A DNA stretch of 39,023 nt, from NCBI GenBank assembly GCA_017539325.1, contig JAFYHD010000078.1:1-39023 (forward strand), in the 5' to 3' direction. This DNA comes from a bacterium. Its GTDB lineage: Bacteria; Auribacterota; UBA3054. Positions 16,071-24,170 of this stretch are shown here, piece after piece; within the stretch, counting starts at the first letter, position 1, and the number at the start of each line of letters is the position of its first letter. Made by a program: the position numbers and the translations under genes. The notes below the pieces were generated by a model. That model did no database searches and was not told where the DNA came from. It worked only from the letters and a program-made list of their open reading frames with translations.

Positions 16071-17425
16071 TTGATGTCGTATTCCTCGATTTTGCGATAA
16101 ATGGTTTTCAGCCCTATGCCGAGTTCCTTGGCCGCAACGTCCTTCTTTCCGCCCGATCTTCTAAGCGCGGCCACGATCGCCTGCTTTTCCATTTCCTTAA
16201 GGGAAAGCGGAGCGGGAGCGGTTTCCTTCTCTTCTTTCGCGCTTGCGCCGGAGAGCTGGCTGATCTCTTTCGGCAGAGCGGCCAGCGTTACTTCCTCCTT
16301 GTCGCCCGTCGTAATGGTCGCGTACTCGACGGCGTTCCTGAGCTGCCTGACGTTTCCCGGCCAGGAGTAATTGCGCATGGCCTGCAGCGCTTCCTTTGAG
16401 AAGCCCTTGAATTCCCTGCCCAGGCTGTTCGAGATCTGGTCGAGGAAATATTTCGCCAGAAGCTCGATGTCGTCCTTGCGCTCCCTCAAAGGCGGAAGAT
16501 TGATGGTGAAGACGCCGATCCTGTAATAGAGATCCGAGCGGAAAAGGCCCTTCGCGATCCTCTCCTCGATGTCGGCGTTGGTCGCGCAGATGATCCTGAC
16601 ATCGGCTTTTATGGTCTTCGTTCCGCCGAGCCTCGTGAATTCGCCGTCCTGCAGAACTCTCAGAAGCTTGGCCTGCAGTTCGGGCTTCATCTCGGCTATC
16701 TCGTCGAGCATGAGCGTTCCGTGGTCGGCCTGTTCGAATTTGCCGATCCTTTGTTTTTCCGCGCCCGTGAAAGCGCCCCTCTCGTGCCCGAAGAGCTCGC
16801 TCTCAAGCAGATTTTCCGGAATGGCCGCGCAGTTCAGTTTGATAAAGGGCGCCTGGGCTCTGGCGCTCAGGGACTGCACAGCGTTCGCCACCAGTTCCTT
16901 TCCCGTTCCCGACTCACCCAGTATGCAGACCGTGGCGTCGGAAGCGGCGACCTGCTTTATCTTGGCGAAGACTTCCCTGATGGCGGGAGTGGCGCCTATT
17001 ATGCCGCTCAGGGCCGTGCGCTCGAGGCGATCCCTTAACTCCTCGTTCTCCTTTTGCAGGAGGGAGTGCTGCAGAGCTTTGTCGACAAGCGCGAAAAGCT
17101 TCACAAGGTCTATGGGCTTCTCGATGAAGTTGAAGGCGCCCTTTTCCATGGCAAGGACCGCGTACTCTACGTTCCCGTAAGCCGTCATCAAAATGATCGG
17201 CAGCTCTTTGGAAAGCTCTTCCACCAGCTGCATGCCGTCAAGTTTCGGCATCTTCCAGTCAGTCAGGAGCAGGTCGGGCTTTTTCGTTTGCGCGAGCGAT
17301 TTGGCTTCCTCTCCGTCGCGGGCTTCCAGCACTTTGTAGCCCTTGTCGGAGAAAGCTTCCGCAAGCGTTTCCCTCGCGACCGCGTCGTCCTCGGCGATCA
17401 GTATCTGTAGGTTTTTCTTAGTCAT
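16067..17425 (-). CDS. Sigma-54-dependent NtrC-family response regulator
   Basis: 452 residues in three domains. The receiver is residues 1-120, with acidic pocket Asp13/Asp14 and phospho-acceptor Asp56 in LLLTDWKMP. The AAA+ domain has Walker A GESGTGKELV, the sigma-54 contact loop GAFTGA and Walker B GTLMLDEIAEM. The Fis-type helix-turn-helix at the C-terminus reads GGKKDVAAKELGIGLKTIYR. It should activate RpoN-dependent promoters when phosphorylated by the histidine kinase encoded just upstream (one-base overlap). The regulon is unknown; I see no convincing -24/-12 promoter in the window. In other bacteria such pairs (PrsK/PrsR) accompany PEP-CTERM/exopolysaccharide systems, which is a possible but unproven link here. 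Confidence 0.94.
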   Translation of the reverse strand: MTKKNLQILIAEDDAVARETLAEAFSDKGYKVLEARDGEEAKSLAQTKKPDLLLTDWKMPKLDGMQLVEELSKELPIILMTAYGNVEYAVLAMEKGAFNFIEKPIDLVKLFALVDKALQHSLLQKENEELRDRLERTALSGIIGATPAIREVFAKIKQVAASDATVCILGESGTGKELVANAVQSLSARAQAPFIKLNCAAIPENLLESELFGHERGAFTGAEKQRIGKFEQADHGTLMLDEIAEMKPELQAKLLRVLQDGEFTRLGGTKTIKADVRIICATNADIEERIAKGLFRSDLYYRIGVFTINLPPLRERKDDIELLAKYFLDQISNSLGREFKGFSKEALQAMRNYSWPGNVRQLRNAVEYATITTGDKEEVTLAALPKEISQLSGASAKEEKETAPAPLSLKEMEKQAIVAALRRSGGKKDVAAKELGIGLKTIYRKIEEYDIK

Positions 17426-18741
17426 TACTTACTTTCCTTCAGGGGGAATCTCAAAACGAAAAGGCAGCCTTTTTGCGTATCCTTCAGCTCCAGCTTTCCG
17501 CCGTGAGATTGCGCCGCTTTCTTCGCGACCGCCAAGCCCAGTCCCGCGCCTTTTTCCTTTGTGGTGTAGAAGGCCTCGAAGATCTTTCCCCTCTTCTCTT
17601 CCGGTATCCCGGGGCCGTCGTCCTCGACGCTGATCTCTACTAGGCCGCCTTTCGCGGCGCCTTTCAGGGCGACGTTTCCGCCGCCAGCCTGGGAAACAGC
17701 CTGCACGGCGTTCCACATCAGATTTGTTATCGCGTGGCGCAGGCTGCTCTCGTCCGCCAGAACGCTCTGCAGCGCGTTGTCCGAAGAATAGCTTACCTTG
17801 ACGTTTTCCTTTTCGCCCGCCTCGGTGAAGAACTGCCCCAGTTCAATGATAAGGGAGCTAAGGTTAACTTCCTTGGGAGCGAAATCTCCGCTCTTCGCGT
17901 AGCTTAGGAAAGCGGCCAGCATTTCCCCGGAAGAATGCGCCTCGCGTTCGATCCTCTCGAGCTTCTTCATCTGGCTTTCAGAAGCGCCGCTGTCAGCTAA
18001 GCTTTCCTTCAAAAGCTGAGCGTTCATATTTATTCCGTTCAGGGAGTTCTTGACCTCGTGCGCCAACCCGGCGCCCACGGTCGCCAACTGGTCCTGCCTT
18101 ATGCTGTCCTCTTTTTTCCTCAGTTCTTCCAGAGCGCTGTTTTTGGTCTGGAGAGTCTTGACAATGAAGAAGAGAAGGAGTAGAACGTCAACGATCATCA
18201 AAGCGAACAGCAGCTTTTTGGGCAGCGTTCCGAACCTAAGCGGCCAGACGTGCTTCTTCGCGGGCTTCAGGCTGATGCTCAAGGCGCCCCAGATCTGGTT
18301 GTAATTGGCGAGCGGCTCCGTCAAAACAATCCTGAAATTGTCCCCGCTTCCCGTCAGGCGCTGGTAAGAACCTCCCTTCAGAGCCCCTTTCAAATTGAGC
18401 GTAAGATTCGCGGTCTCCCCTACGAGATTCTCATCGCTGTGCAGCAGTATGAGGCCGCTCATGGAAATGACTTCGACCAGGTATATCCCCTGCCTTTCAA
18501 GCACGGCGGAATTCAGCTCCATCTCCTGCTGGAGAAGCCCGAGCTCTCCCCTGGCGGTCATCTCATGCTGGCAGGCCTTCACCCAGGTCTGCGCGATGTT
18601 CCTGTAACTAAGCGCGATCTCCCTGGACATGGAGACGAGGAGAAAACTCGCCAGTATCAGGCCGAGCGCGAAAGAGGTCAGGAAGAGGCCTCCCAGGTAC
18701 GGCAGAAGATTCGAGTTGGTTTTTTCCGCTTCTTTTGACAT
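17425..18741 (-). CDS. Sensor histidine kinase, membrane-bound
   Basis: 438 residues. Two transmembrane segments at about 13-37 and 175-197 enclose an extracytoplasmic sensor domain of about 135 residues. The dimerisation/phospho-acceptor domain has His228 in AGLAHEVKNSLNGINMNAQ, and the catalytic domain has N-box LMWNAVQAV, G1 box EDDGPGIPEE, F box IFEAFYTTKEKG and G2 GAGLGLAVAKKA. All key residues are present, so it should be active and pair with the response regulator whose gene overlaps it by one base. The signal is unknown; the context of envelope and zinc genes hints at membrane or metal status (inference). Confidence 0.93.
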   Translation of the reverse strand: MSKEAEKTNSNLLPYLGGLFLTSFALGLILASFLLVSMSREIALSYRNIAQTWVKACQHEMTARGELGLLQQEMELNSAVLERQGIYLVEVISMSGLILLHSDENLVGETANLTLNLKGALKGGSYQRLTGSGDNFRIVLTEPLANYNQIWGALSISLKPAKKHVWPLRFGTLPKKLLFALMIVDVLLLLFFIVKTLQTKNSALEELRKKEDSIRQDQLATVGAGLAHEVKNSLNGINMNAQLLKESLADSGASESQMKKLERIEREAHSSGEMLAAFLSYAKSGDFAPKEVNLSSLIIELGQFFTEAGEKENVKVSYSSDNALQSVLADESSLRHAITNLMWNAVQAVSQAGGGNVALKGAAKGGLVEISVEDDGPGIPEEKRGKIFEAFYTTKEKGAGLGLAVAKKAAQSHGGKLELKDTQKGCLFVLRFPLKESK

Positions 18742-18742
18742 A

Positions 18743-19387
18743 TTAGGGAATGACGAAAAAGAAAATGCTCAGATACTGGCAGACCGCGCCCGCCAGAACA
18801 AAGATATGCCAGACCGCGTGAAGGTACGGCTTGCTGTCGAAAACATAAAAAAGCGCGCCCAGGGTATAGGCGACGCCGCCAGCCACCAAGAATGCTATGC
18901 CGCCCGCGGGCAGAATAGCGAACATCGGCTTGGACGCGATCACGATGATCCAGCCCATAAGAATGTAGAGGATCGTGGAGAGAAGCGGCCAGCGGTTGAT
19001 GAAAAAGATCTTTTGTATGATGCCCAGGATCGCCAGTCCCCAGATCACGCCAAAAATTGACCAGCCCCAGCCGGGAGGCAGCACGGCCAGCGTAAAGGGC
19101 GTGTAAGTTCCCGCGATGACAAGATAGATGGCGCAGTGGTCGAAGACTCTGAGGATCTTTTTGGCCTTGCCGTCCGGCAGCGAATGATAGACCGTCGACA
19201 TGATGAACATTAGCCACAAGGTCGCGCCGTAAATGGAGCAGCTGACGATGTGGCGCGCCGTGCCGTGGCAGGAGGAAAAGACCACCAGCAAAACGAGCCC
19301 CGCAATAGCCAGCAGCGAGCCGATGCCGTGAGTGGCGACGTTGGCTATAATTTCGCCCCTGGTCGGTTTCCTGTCCCCGTGGCTCAT
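18743..19387 (-). CDS. trhA: Hemolysin III/TrhA family membrane protein
   Basis: 214 residues with seven transmembrane segments and the conserved metal-site motifs of the hemolysin III/PAQR family: STVYHS in the first part, FDHCAIYLVIAGTYTPF in the middle and HAVWHIFVLAG near the C-terminus. These His and Asp residues bind zinc in related receptors. Bacterial TrhA proteins influence membrane fluidity and energetics; true haemolytic activity is not implied. The start overlaps the upstream gene as a 4-base overlap, and the histidine kinase gene follows after one base, so it belongs to the long minus-strand operon with other envelope genes. Confidence 0.9.
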   Translation of the reverse strand: MSHGDRKPTRGEIIANVATHGIGSLLAIAGLVLLVVFSSCHGTARHIVSCSIYGATLWLMFIMSTVYHSLPDGKAKKILRVFDHCAIYLVIAGTYTPFTLAVLPPGWGWSIFGVIWGLAILGIIQKIFFINRWPLLSTILYILMGWIIVIASKPMFAILPAGGIAFLVAGGVAYTLGALFYVFDSKPYLHAVWHIFVLAGAVCQYLSIFFFVIP

Positions 19388-20736
19388 GCTTCTTCCTTTG
19401 GCTCTGGTTTCGCCTTAAGGATCTTCCTGACGCCGTTGCCGAAGACTATGGCCCTCGCCATAAGGGCTACGGCGAAAAGTAAGGCCACAACAAGGAAGCC
19501 TATGTGGAAGAAGCGCCAGGGCCATTTGGCCCATTCGGGCGTCGGACCGCCGTAGCGCCTGAGGTCAAGGTAATAGCCGGGTCTTTTGAGATGTCTTTCC
19601 AGGCGGTAGCACTTGTCGCCTTCGTGCGCGGCGAAAAGCGAACTGCCGTCAGTAAACGTCCAGGCGGCGAAATAGCAGCTGCCGGTAGACGTAAGCATGG
19701 GCGGGCCAAGGTGCCTTGTCAGCTCCATGAAGGAATCTTCGCCCAAAGAAAGTCCGGACAAACTTGAAAGCGCGCAGTCCTCCCTGCTGATGGGATACAC
19801 TTCGCCCCTCGCCATCGGCTCCAAAAAGCAGAACGACAGCGGGCAGTTTCCTTTCAGCGGCAGTGTGTTTACCGGCGCTCCCTCTTTCAGGATCACCCTT
19901 TGCCTTCCCTTGGAGAAGATCAGGTCGCTTCCGTTTTTCAGAAGTATCCCGCCGTTCACAGACTCCAGCACAACTTCGCAATTCTCCATAAGTTCGGATT
20001 CTGGCGCGTCTATGGAAAGATTGCCCGCCAAAACGCTGTAGCTCATCAGAACGAGAAGCAGAACAAGAGAGCCTTTCACGAAACGGTACATAGAGCCGGC
20101 GTGCCACAGCCACAGAAGCGAGCACAAAATCAAAGAGAAAAGGATCGCGTAAGCGGCGGAAAGGATCTTGATGTAGTTTCCCAAAAAGACGCTGCGCGCG
20201 CCCTTTTCCGAGGCCGTCAGGAAAAGCGTGCCGGAAAAAGAGGCCTCGCCCCTGATGCCGATCTCCCAATTATACTTCTTGTTCGGAAGCACGCCTTTCT
20301 GGCCGGCGGACGTGAAAAACGGCCCGTTTTCCGTATCGATCTTGCTAATGTCATCCTGGCTGTCCAAGATGAAGGTGAAAGGCAATCCCAAAGACGGTTC
20401 GTTTTGGAAAGCCTTGACCGGCCTAGCGTCCTCGAAGGTTATAAGCCTTTCCAGGCAGAGCTCGCCGCTCTCGGGCTCGGTCACCCTCGCCCACAGTTCG
20501 CCGTTTTTAGGGATGCCGCCGGGAGACAGGATCGCAAGCGTCAGATCCCAGGGAACGGGAAAAGTTGCGACAACGTTCGTGGTGTATTCCTGATCGACCG
20601 AGAAATTGGCCAGGAAAACGCCGTTTTCCTCCGCGCAGTTGACCACTCCCCCTTTGGGAGAGAAAGCGCCTACTATCGGGAAGTACAGAGAGAGGGAAAG
20701 AGCCCCCCAGAGCAATATAAATAGGAGTTTGTTCAT
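19384..20736 (-). CDS. Uncharacterised secreted/membrane protein
   Basis: 450 residues. An N-terminal signal peptide (KLLFILLWGALSLSLYFPIVGA) leads into a beta-rich extracytoplasmic part; two hydrophobic stretches occur at about residues 190-211 and 219-240, and another at about 412-432 near the C-terminus, followed by a basic tail. I do not recognise a family. The central region has several Cys and short repeats of polar beta strands; no catalytic motif is seen. It is the first gene of the long minus-strand operon and has a TATAAT box right before its ATG. Because it heads an operon with trhA and a two-component system, an envelope-related function is likely but unproven. Confidence 0.78.
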   Translation of the reverse strand: MNKLLFILLWGALSLSLYFPIVGAFSPKGGVVNCAEENGVFLANFSVDQEYTTNVVATFPVPWDLTLAILSPGGIPKNGELWARVTEPESGELCLERLITFEDARPVKAFQNEPSLGLPFTFILDSQDDISKIDTENGPFFTSAGQKGVLPNKKYNWEIGIRGEASFSGTLFLTASEKGARSVFLGNYIKILSAAYAILFSLILCSLLWLWHAGSMYRFVKGSLVLLLVLMSYSVLAGNLSIDAPESELMENCEVVLESVNGGILLKNGSDLIFSKGRQRVILKEGAPVNTLPLKGNCPLSFCFLEPMARGEVYPISREDCALSSLSGLSLGEDSFMELTRHLGPPMLTSTGSCYFAAWTFTDGSSLFAAHEGDKCYRLERHLKRPGYYLDLRRYGGPTPEWAKWPWRFFHIGFLVVALLFAVALMARAIVFGNGVRKILKAKPEPKEEA

Positions 20737-20743
20737 ATATAAG

Positions 20744-20749
20744 ATTATA
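20744..20749 (-). promoter_or_regulatory. -10 box of the 11-kb minus-strand operon
   Basis: A perfect TATAAT (minus strand) ends 7 bases before the ATG at 20736. It directly follows the T-tract of the tRNA-Asp terminator; no -35 match is seen because that position falls in the terminator stem. The transcript would be essentially leaderless. Confidence 0.5.
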
Positions 20750-20782
20750 ACAAAAATAAAAAGCCCTCCGGATGGAGGGCTT
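20750..20782 (-). terminator. Rho-independent terminator of tRNA-Asp
   Basis: On the minus strand, AAGCCCTCC and GGAGGGCTT form a 9-bp stem with a 4-base loop (20761-20782), followed by TTTTATTTTT. It begins 7 bases after the tRNA CCA end. On the plus strand the hairpin has no U-tract, so it acts only in the minus direction. Confidence 0.88.
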
Positions 20783-20789
20783 AAAAAAG

Positions 20790-20866
20790 TGGCGCGAGAG
20801 ACGAGACTTGAACTCGCAACCTCCGCCGTGACAGGGCGGCGCTCTAACCAGTTGAGCTACTCCCGC
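20790..20866 (-). tRNA. tRNA-Asp (GTC)
   Basis: 77 bases including an encoded CCA. The acceptor stem GCGGGAG pairs with CTCTCGC (one G-U pair), the D arm contains AGCTCAACTGGTTAGAGC, the anticodon stem CCGCC/GGCGG holds loop CTGTCAC giving anticodon GTC, and the T arm contains the GTTCAAGTC loop. Discriminator base G fits tRNA-Asp. A strong promoter lies just upstream and a terminator just downstream, so it is a single-gene transcription unit. Confidence 0.97.
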
Positions 20867-20885
20867 GCGCTAATTTCAGTGTTAT

Positions 20886-20931
20886 GGGAGAGATTATATT
20901 CATTTGACTTTTAAAAGTCAATATCTCTCCC
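20886..20931 (-). promoter_or_regulatory. tRNA-Asp promoter inside a nested palindrome
   Basis: On the minus strand TTGACT (20916-20921) and TATAAT (20893-20898) are 17 bases apart, an almost perfect sigma-70 promoter about 20 bases from the tRNA 5' end. The -35 is one end of a perfect 18-base palindrome, TTGACTTTTAAAAGTCAA (20904-20921), and the whole is flanked by 9-base inverted arms GGGAGAGAT/ATCTCTCCC (20886-20894 and 20923-20931). In rpsA mRNA this would fold as a hairpin and could mark its 3' end. Confidence 0.75.
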
Positions 20932-20953
20932 ACTCACCAAACGCGTTTCGGCC

Positions 20954-22732
20954 TTATTTTTCCTTGCGCTGCATGACAGCGTTCAGGTCGATGCCGGACG
21001 TGAAGGGCTCCTGCGGCGCGTTGCTGGGAACGGGCTCCTCAGCGGGGGCGCTTTCGGTCGTTTCAGGAGCGGCTTCGGGAGCGGTCTCGCGTTCGTACTC
21101 TTTCAGGCTGACGGCGATCTTCCTGTCGGTCGGATCGATCCTGACGATCTTGCCGGTCACTTCCTGGCCGACCTGGACGACTTCCTTCACGTTCTGGACC
21201 TGGTTCTGGCTCAGCTCGGAAATGTGGATGAGGCCTTCGATGTCGTTGTCAAGCTGAATGAAGGCGCCGAAAGTCGTAAGATTCGTGATCTTGCCGGTGA
21301 CGGTGTCGCCTTCGCGATAATGATCGTAGATGTGATCCCAGGGGTCTTCGGTAAGTTGCTTCAGACCAAGGGCGATCTTCCTGTCTTCCGTGTTGATGTT
21401 CAGAACGACGGCTTCGACCACTTCGCCCTTCTTCAGAACTTCGGAAGGATGATTGATCTTGCGGGTCCAGGACATATCGGAGACATGGATAAGACCGTCG
21501 ATACCGTCTTCCAGTTCCACAAAGGCGCCGTAAACGGTGAGGTTGCGGACCACGCCTTTGATCTTGCCGCCGATGGGATAACGCTCGTTGATGGTTTCCC
21601 AAGGATTGCTGTGCGTCTGGCGGAGGCCGAGGGAGATCTTCTGATCGTCGGTGTCGATGCTAAGCACGGCAGCCTTGACGACGTCGCCGACCTGGACGAA
21701 TTCGGAAGGATGATTGACCTTGCGGGTCCAAGAGAATTCGGAGATGTGGATGAGGCCTTCCAGGCCTTCTTCCAATTCCACGAAAGCGCCGTAAGGCAGA
21801 AGATTGACGACTTTGCCTTCCACGACGGTGCCGGCGGGATACTTCTTGTCGACATCCAGCCAGGGGTTCGGGGTCATCTGCTTGATACCGAGGGAAACGC
21901 GTTCCTTATCGTAATCGATGCCGATGATCATAACGTCGATCTCTTTGCCGACTTCCAGGATCTCAGAAGGATGATTGATGCGGCCCCAGCGCATATCGGT
22001 GAGGTGTAAGAGGCCATCGATGCCGGCCAGATCGACGAAAGCGCCGAAGTCGGTGATGTTCTTGACAACGCCTTTCCTGACGTCGCCGACCTTGACCTGA
22101 TCAAGGAAGGAGCGGCGCTTCAGAGAGCGCTCTTCGTCAAGCAGCTCGCGGCGGGAGACCACCACGTTCTTGCGTTCGTGATTGACTTTGATGACTTTGA
22201 CTTCGATCTCCTGACCGATAAAGTCGTCGATGTTCTTGGTGTTCTGAAGGGAGAGCTGGCTGGCTGGCAGGAAGGCTTCGATACCGATGTCGACCATAAG
22301 GCCGCCTTTGACTTTCCTTCTGATGATACCTTTGACGGGCTTGCCGTCGTCGCAGGCAGCGAGCGTGGCGTCCCAGGAACGCTGACGGTCGGCTTCAGCC
22401 TTGGACAGGCGGATGTTGCCGTGCTCGTCTTCCTTGCTGACTAAGAAAACGTCGACAGTGTCGCCAACCGCCAGGTTCGGCGTATCGGCGAACTCTTCGC
22501 GGGGCAGAACGCCCTCGGATTTATATCCTACGTTGACGATGACGTGAGTCGGAGTGATGTTCACGACGCGGCCCTGGATGATGGTGTTTTCCGTAACGGA
22601 ACGGAAAGTGCCGTCGTACATGGCGCGCATGTCGTCGTCGGAGAATTTTTCGTAGTTGGAGGATTCCTTGATACCGTACTGCTCGAGATCGATCTTCAGG
22701 TCATCCATTTCTTCAAAATTGTTTTGATTCAT
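20954..22732 (-). CDS. rpsA: 30S ribosomal protein S1
   Basis: 592 residues with six S1 RNA-binding domains. Each repeat carries forms of GxVxxITxFGAFVDLxxIxGLLHxSD; the last four are the most alike (for example GLIHISEFSWTRKVNHPSE and GLIHVSDMSWTRKINHPSE). S1 helps load mRNA on the 30S subunit. The acidic, Ala/Pro/Glu-rich tail near the C-terminus (about residues 550-575) and the short DLNAVMQRKEK end are less conserved. The ATG at 22732 has no Shine-Dalgarno sequence, as is common for rpsA, whose translation depends on S1 itself and is autoregulated in E. coli. A sigma-70 promoter is visible about 60 bases upstream. Confidence 0.97.
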   Translation of the reverse strand: MNQNNFEEMDDLKIDLEQYGIKESSNYEKFSDDDMRAMYDGTFRSVTENTIIQGRVVNITPTHVIVNVGYKSEGVLPREEFADTPNLAVGDTVDVFLVSKEDEHGNIRLSKAEADRQRSWDATLAACDDGKPVKGIIRRKVKGGLMVDIGIEAFLPASQLSLQNTKNIDDFIGQEIEVKVIKVNHERKNVVVSRRELLDEERSLKRRSFLDQVKVGDVRKGVVKNITDFGAFVDLAGIDGLLHLTDMRWGRINHPSEILEVGKEIDVMIIGIDYDKERVSLGIKQMTPNPWLDVDKKYPAGTVVEGKVVNLLPYGAFVELEEGLEGLIHISEFSWTRKVNHPSEFVQVGDVVKAAVLSIDTDDQKISLGLRQTHSNPWETINERYPIGGKIKGVVRNLTVYGAFVELEDGIDGLIHVSDMSWTRKINHPSEVLKKGEVVEAVVLNINTEDRKIALGLKQLTEDPWDHIYDHYREGDTVTGKITNLTTFGAFIQLDNDIEGLIHISELSQNQVQNVKEVVQVGQEVTGKIVRIDPTDRKIAVSLKEYERETAPEAAPETTESAPAEEPVPSNAPQEPFTSGIDLNAVMQRKEK

Positions 22733-22797
22733 AGTTTTAGGTTGGGTTGATTGTTAAGTTAGTTCATGGACATAGTTCCACTAGTTATAGGCGAATG

Positions 22798-22826
22798 ATT
22801 TTATCACAATCCAACCCAAAACTCAA
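22798..22826 (-). promoter_or_regulatory. Probable rpsA promoter
   Basis: On the minus strand TTGAGT (22821-22826) and TAAAAT (22798-22803) are separated by exactly 17 bases. Transcription would start near 22791, giving an untranslated leader of about 60 bases without a Shine-Dalgarno sequence before the ATG at 22732. A second weaker -10 (TATAAC) lies slightly downstream. Confidence 0.55.
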
Positions 22827-22856
22827 TAGCCGGGAGCCCGGCCGGAAAAAGCAAGG

Positions 22857-24170
22857 TCACTTCCCCGCTTCGGGGCTTTTCCTCAAGGAACTCAAAAGGA
22901 TCCCCGCGAAGGCGGACAAAGCCAGCAGGAAAGGATAGTAAGTGCAGCTGACGAGCCCGAATCCGCTGAACTCATAGCCCGCGCTCCTGGCCACGCCGGT
23001 CGCTATGAGTATTTGGGCGCCGTAAGGGATTATGCCCTGGATAAAGCAGCCCGCAATATCGATGATACCCGCCAGTTTCACGGGATCGGCCTTGAATTTC
23101 TTGCCGAGCTCCCTGACCACCGGCCCAGCTATGACGATGGCGACTGTGTTGTTGGCGGTGAAGAGATTGACCAGTCCGGTCAGGAAAAAGGCCCCCAGCT
23201 CGCAGCTTTTCGGCCCACTGACCTTCCTGGCAATGGCGTAAGTCAGCCACTCTATGCCGCCCGCCTCCTTGACGAGCTTGAAAAGCCCGCCCGAGAGCAG
23301 CGCTATCGTCAGCGTCTCGCTCATGTCCAGCGTGCCCTTTCCGGCCGTCTCCAGAGCGCCCCAGAAGTTCATAGGGCCGAAGGCGACGCCCAGAAGAGCG
23401 GCAAGGACCGTTCCCAAAAGAAGCACGATGACAACGTTCATGCCGAGGAGCGCCAGAAGCAGCACCAAAACGTACGGCAGGATCAAAACAAAGTCCTTGA
23501 AAGACGCGGCCGCCCCGGCCGGGATAGTTTCCACGCCAGTCTGCGAAGAGCCGGCAATAAGATAAATGAACAGCGCGACCATGGCCGCCGGCACCGCCAG
23601 GGCCACGTTGGCGATAAATTTGTCGCGCATGTCGACGCCCTGCGTGCGCGTAGCCGCGATCGTCGTGTCCGAGATCATGGAGAGGTTGTCGCCGAACATG
23701 GCGCCCGAAACGATGGCACCCGCCAGCAGAGCCGGCGACAAGCCGAGCGGTCCGGCGAACGCCATGGCAATGGGCGCCACCGCGGCGATCGTCCCGCAGC
23801 TCGTACCCACAGCCAGAGAGATCAGAGAGGAGACCAGGAAAAGACCCGCGACCATGAAGCTGTCGGGGATCGCGACACGCGCCAAAATAACGGCGGAATC
23901 CACCGCCCCGCTCGCCTTGGCCACCGCGGCGAAAGCTCCGGCCAGAATGAAGATCAGGCACATCAGCATGATGTCCTGATTCCCCATGCCCTTGGCCAGG
24001 ATCTCTATCTTCTCAGAGAATTTCTTACCCTTCCCCAAAAATAGTGCGGAAGCGATGGCCACTAAAAAAGCCACCGTCATGGGAACGCGATAAAAGTCCC
24101 GCGCCACCACTCCAAGCGTCACATAAAAGACCGCGAAGACCGCGAAAGGAATAAGAGCGAAAGCGTTCAT
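22857..24170 (-). CDS. Na+/H+ antiporter, NhaC family
   Basis: 437-residue polytopic membrane protein with about eleven to twelve hydrophobic segments. Typical NhaC-family features include LAVGTSCGTIAAVAPIAMA, MFGDNLSMISDTTIAATRTQGVD (given in part) and FTANNTVAIVIAGPVVREL. The family exchanges Na+ for H+, although some relatives carry amino or organic acids. The frame continues one codon further to a TTG at 24173, but ATG 24170 is preferred because it forms a TGATG stop/start overlap with the upstream PEP-CTERM gene. That overlap suggests cotranscription of a housekeeping transporter with a large secreted protein, which is odd functionally. Confidence 0.9.
   Translation of the reverse strand: MNAFALIPFAVFAVFYVTLGVVARDFYRVPMTVAFLVAIASALFLGKGKKFSEKIEILAKGMGNQDIMLMCLIFILAGAFAAVAKASGAVDSAVILARVAIPDSFMVAGLFLVSSLISLAVGTSCGTIAAVAPIAMAFAGPLGLSPALLAGAIVSGAMFGDNLSMISDTTIAATRTQGVDMRDKFIANVALAVPAAMVALFIYLIAGSSQTGVETIPAGAAASFKDFVLILPYVLVLLLALLGMNVVIVLLLGTVLAALLGVAFGPMNFWGALETAGKGTLDMSETLTIALLSGGLFKLVKEAGGIEWLTYAIARKVSGPKSCELGAFFLTGLVNLFTANNTVAIVIAGPVVRELGKKFKADPVKLAGIIDIAGCFIQGIIPYGAQILIATGVARSAGYEFSGFGLVSCTYYPFLLALSAFAGILLSSLRKSPEAGK

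Noticed and set aside
22829-22870. GC-rich hairpins between nhaC and rpsA as a terminator
   Set aside because: GCCGGGAGCCCGGC has a 2-base loop and no following U-tract on the minus strand, and the CCCCG/CGGGG stem is inside the nhaC end with a distant T-run; the evidence is too weak.
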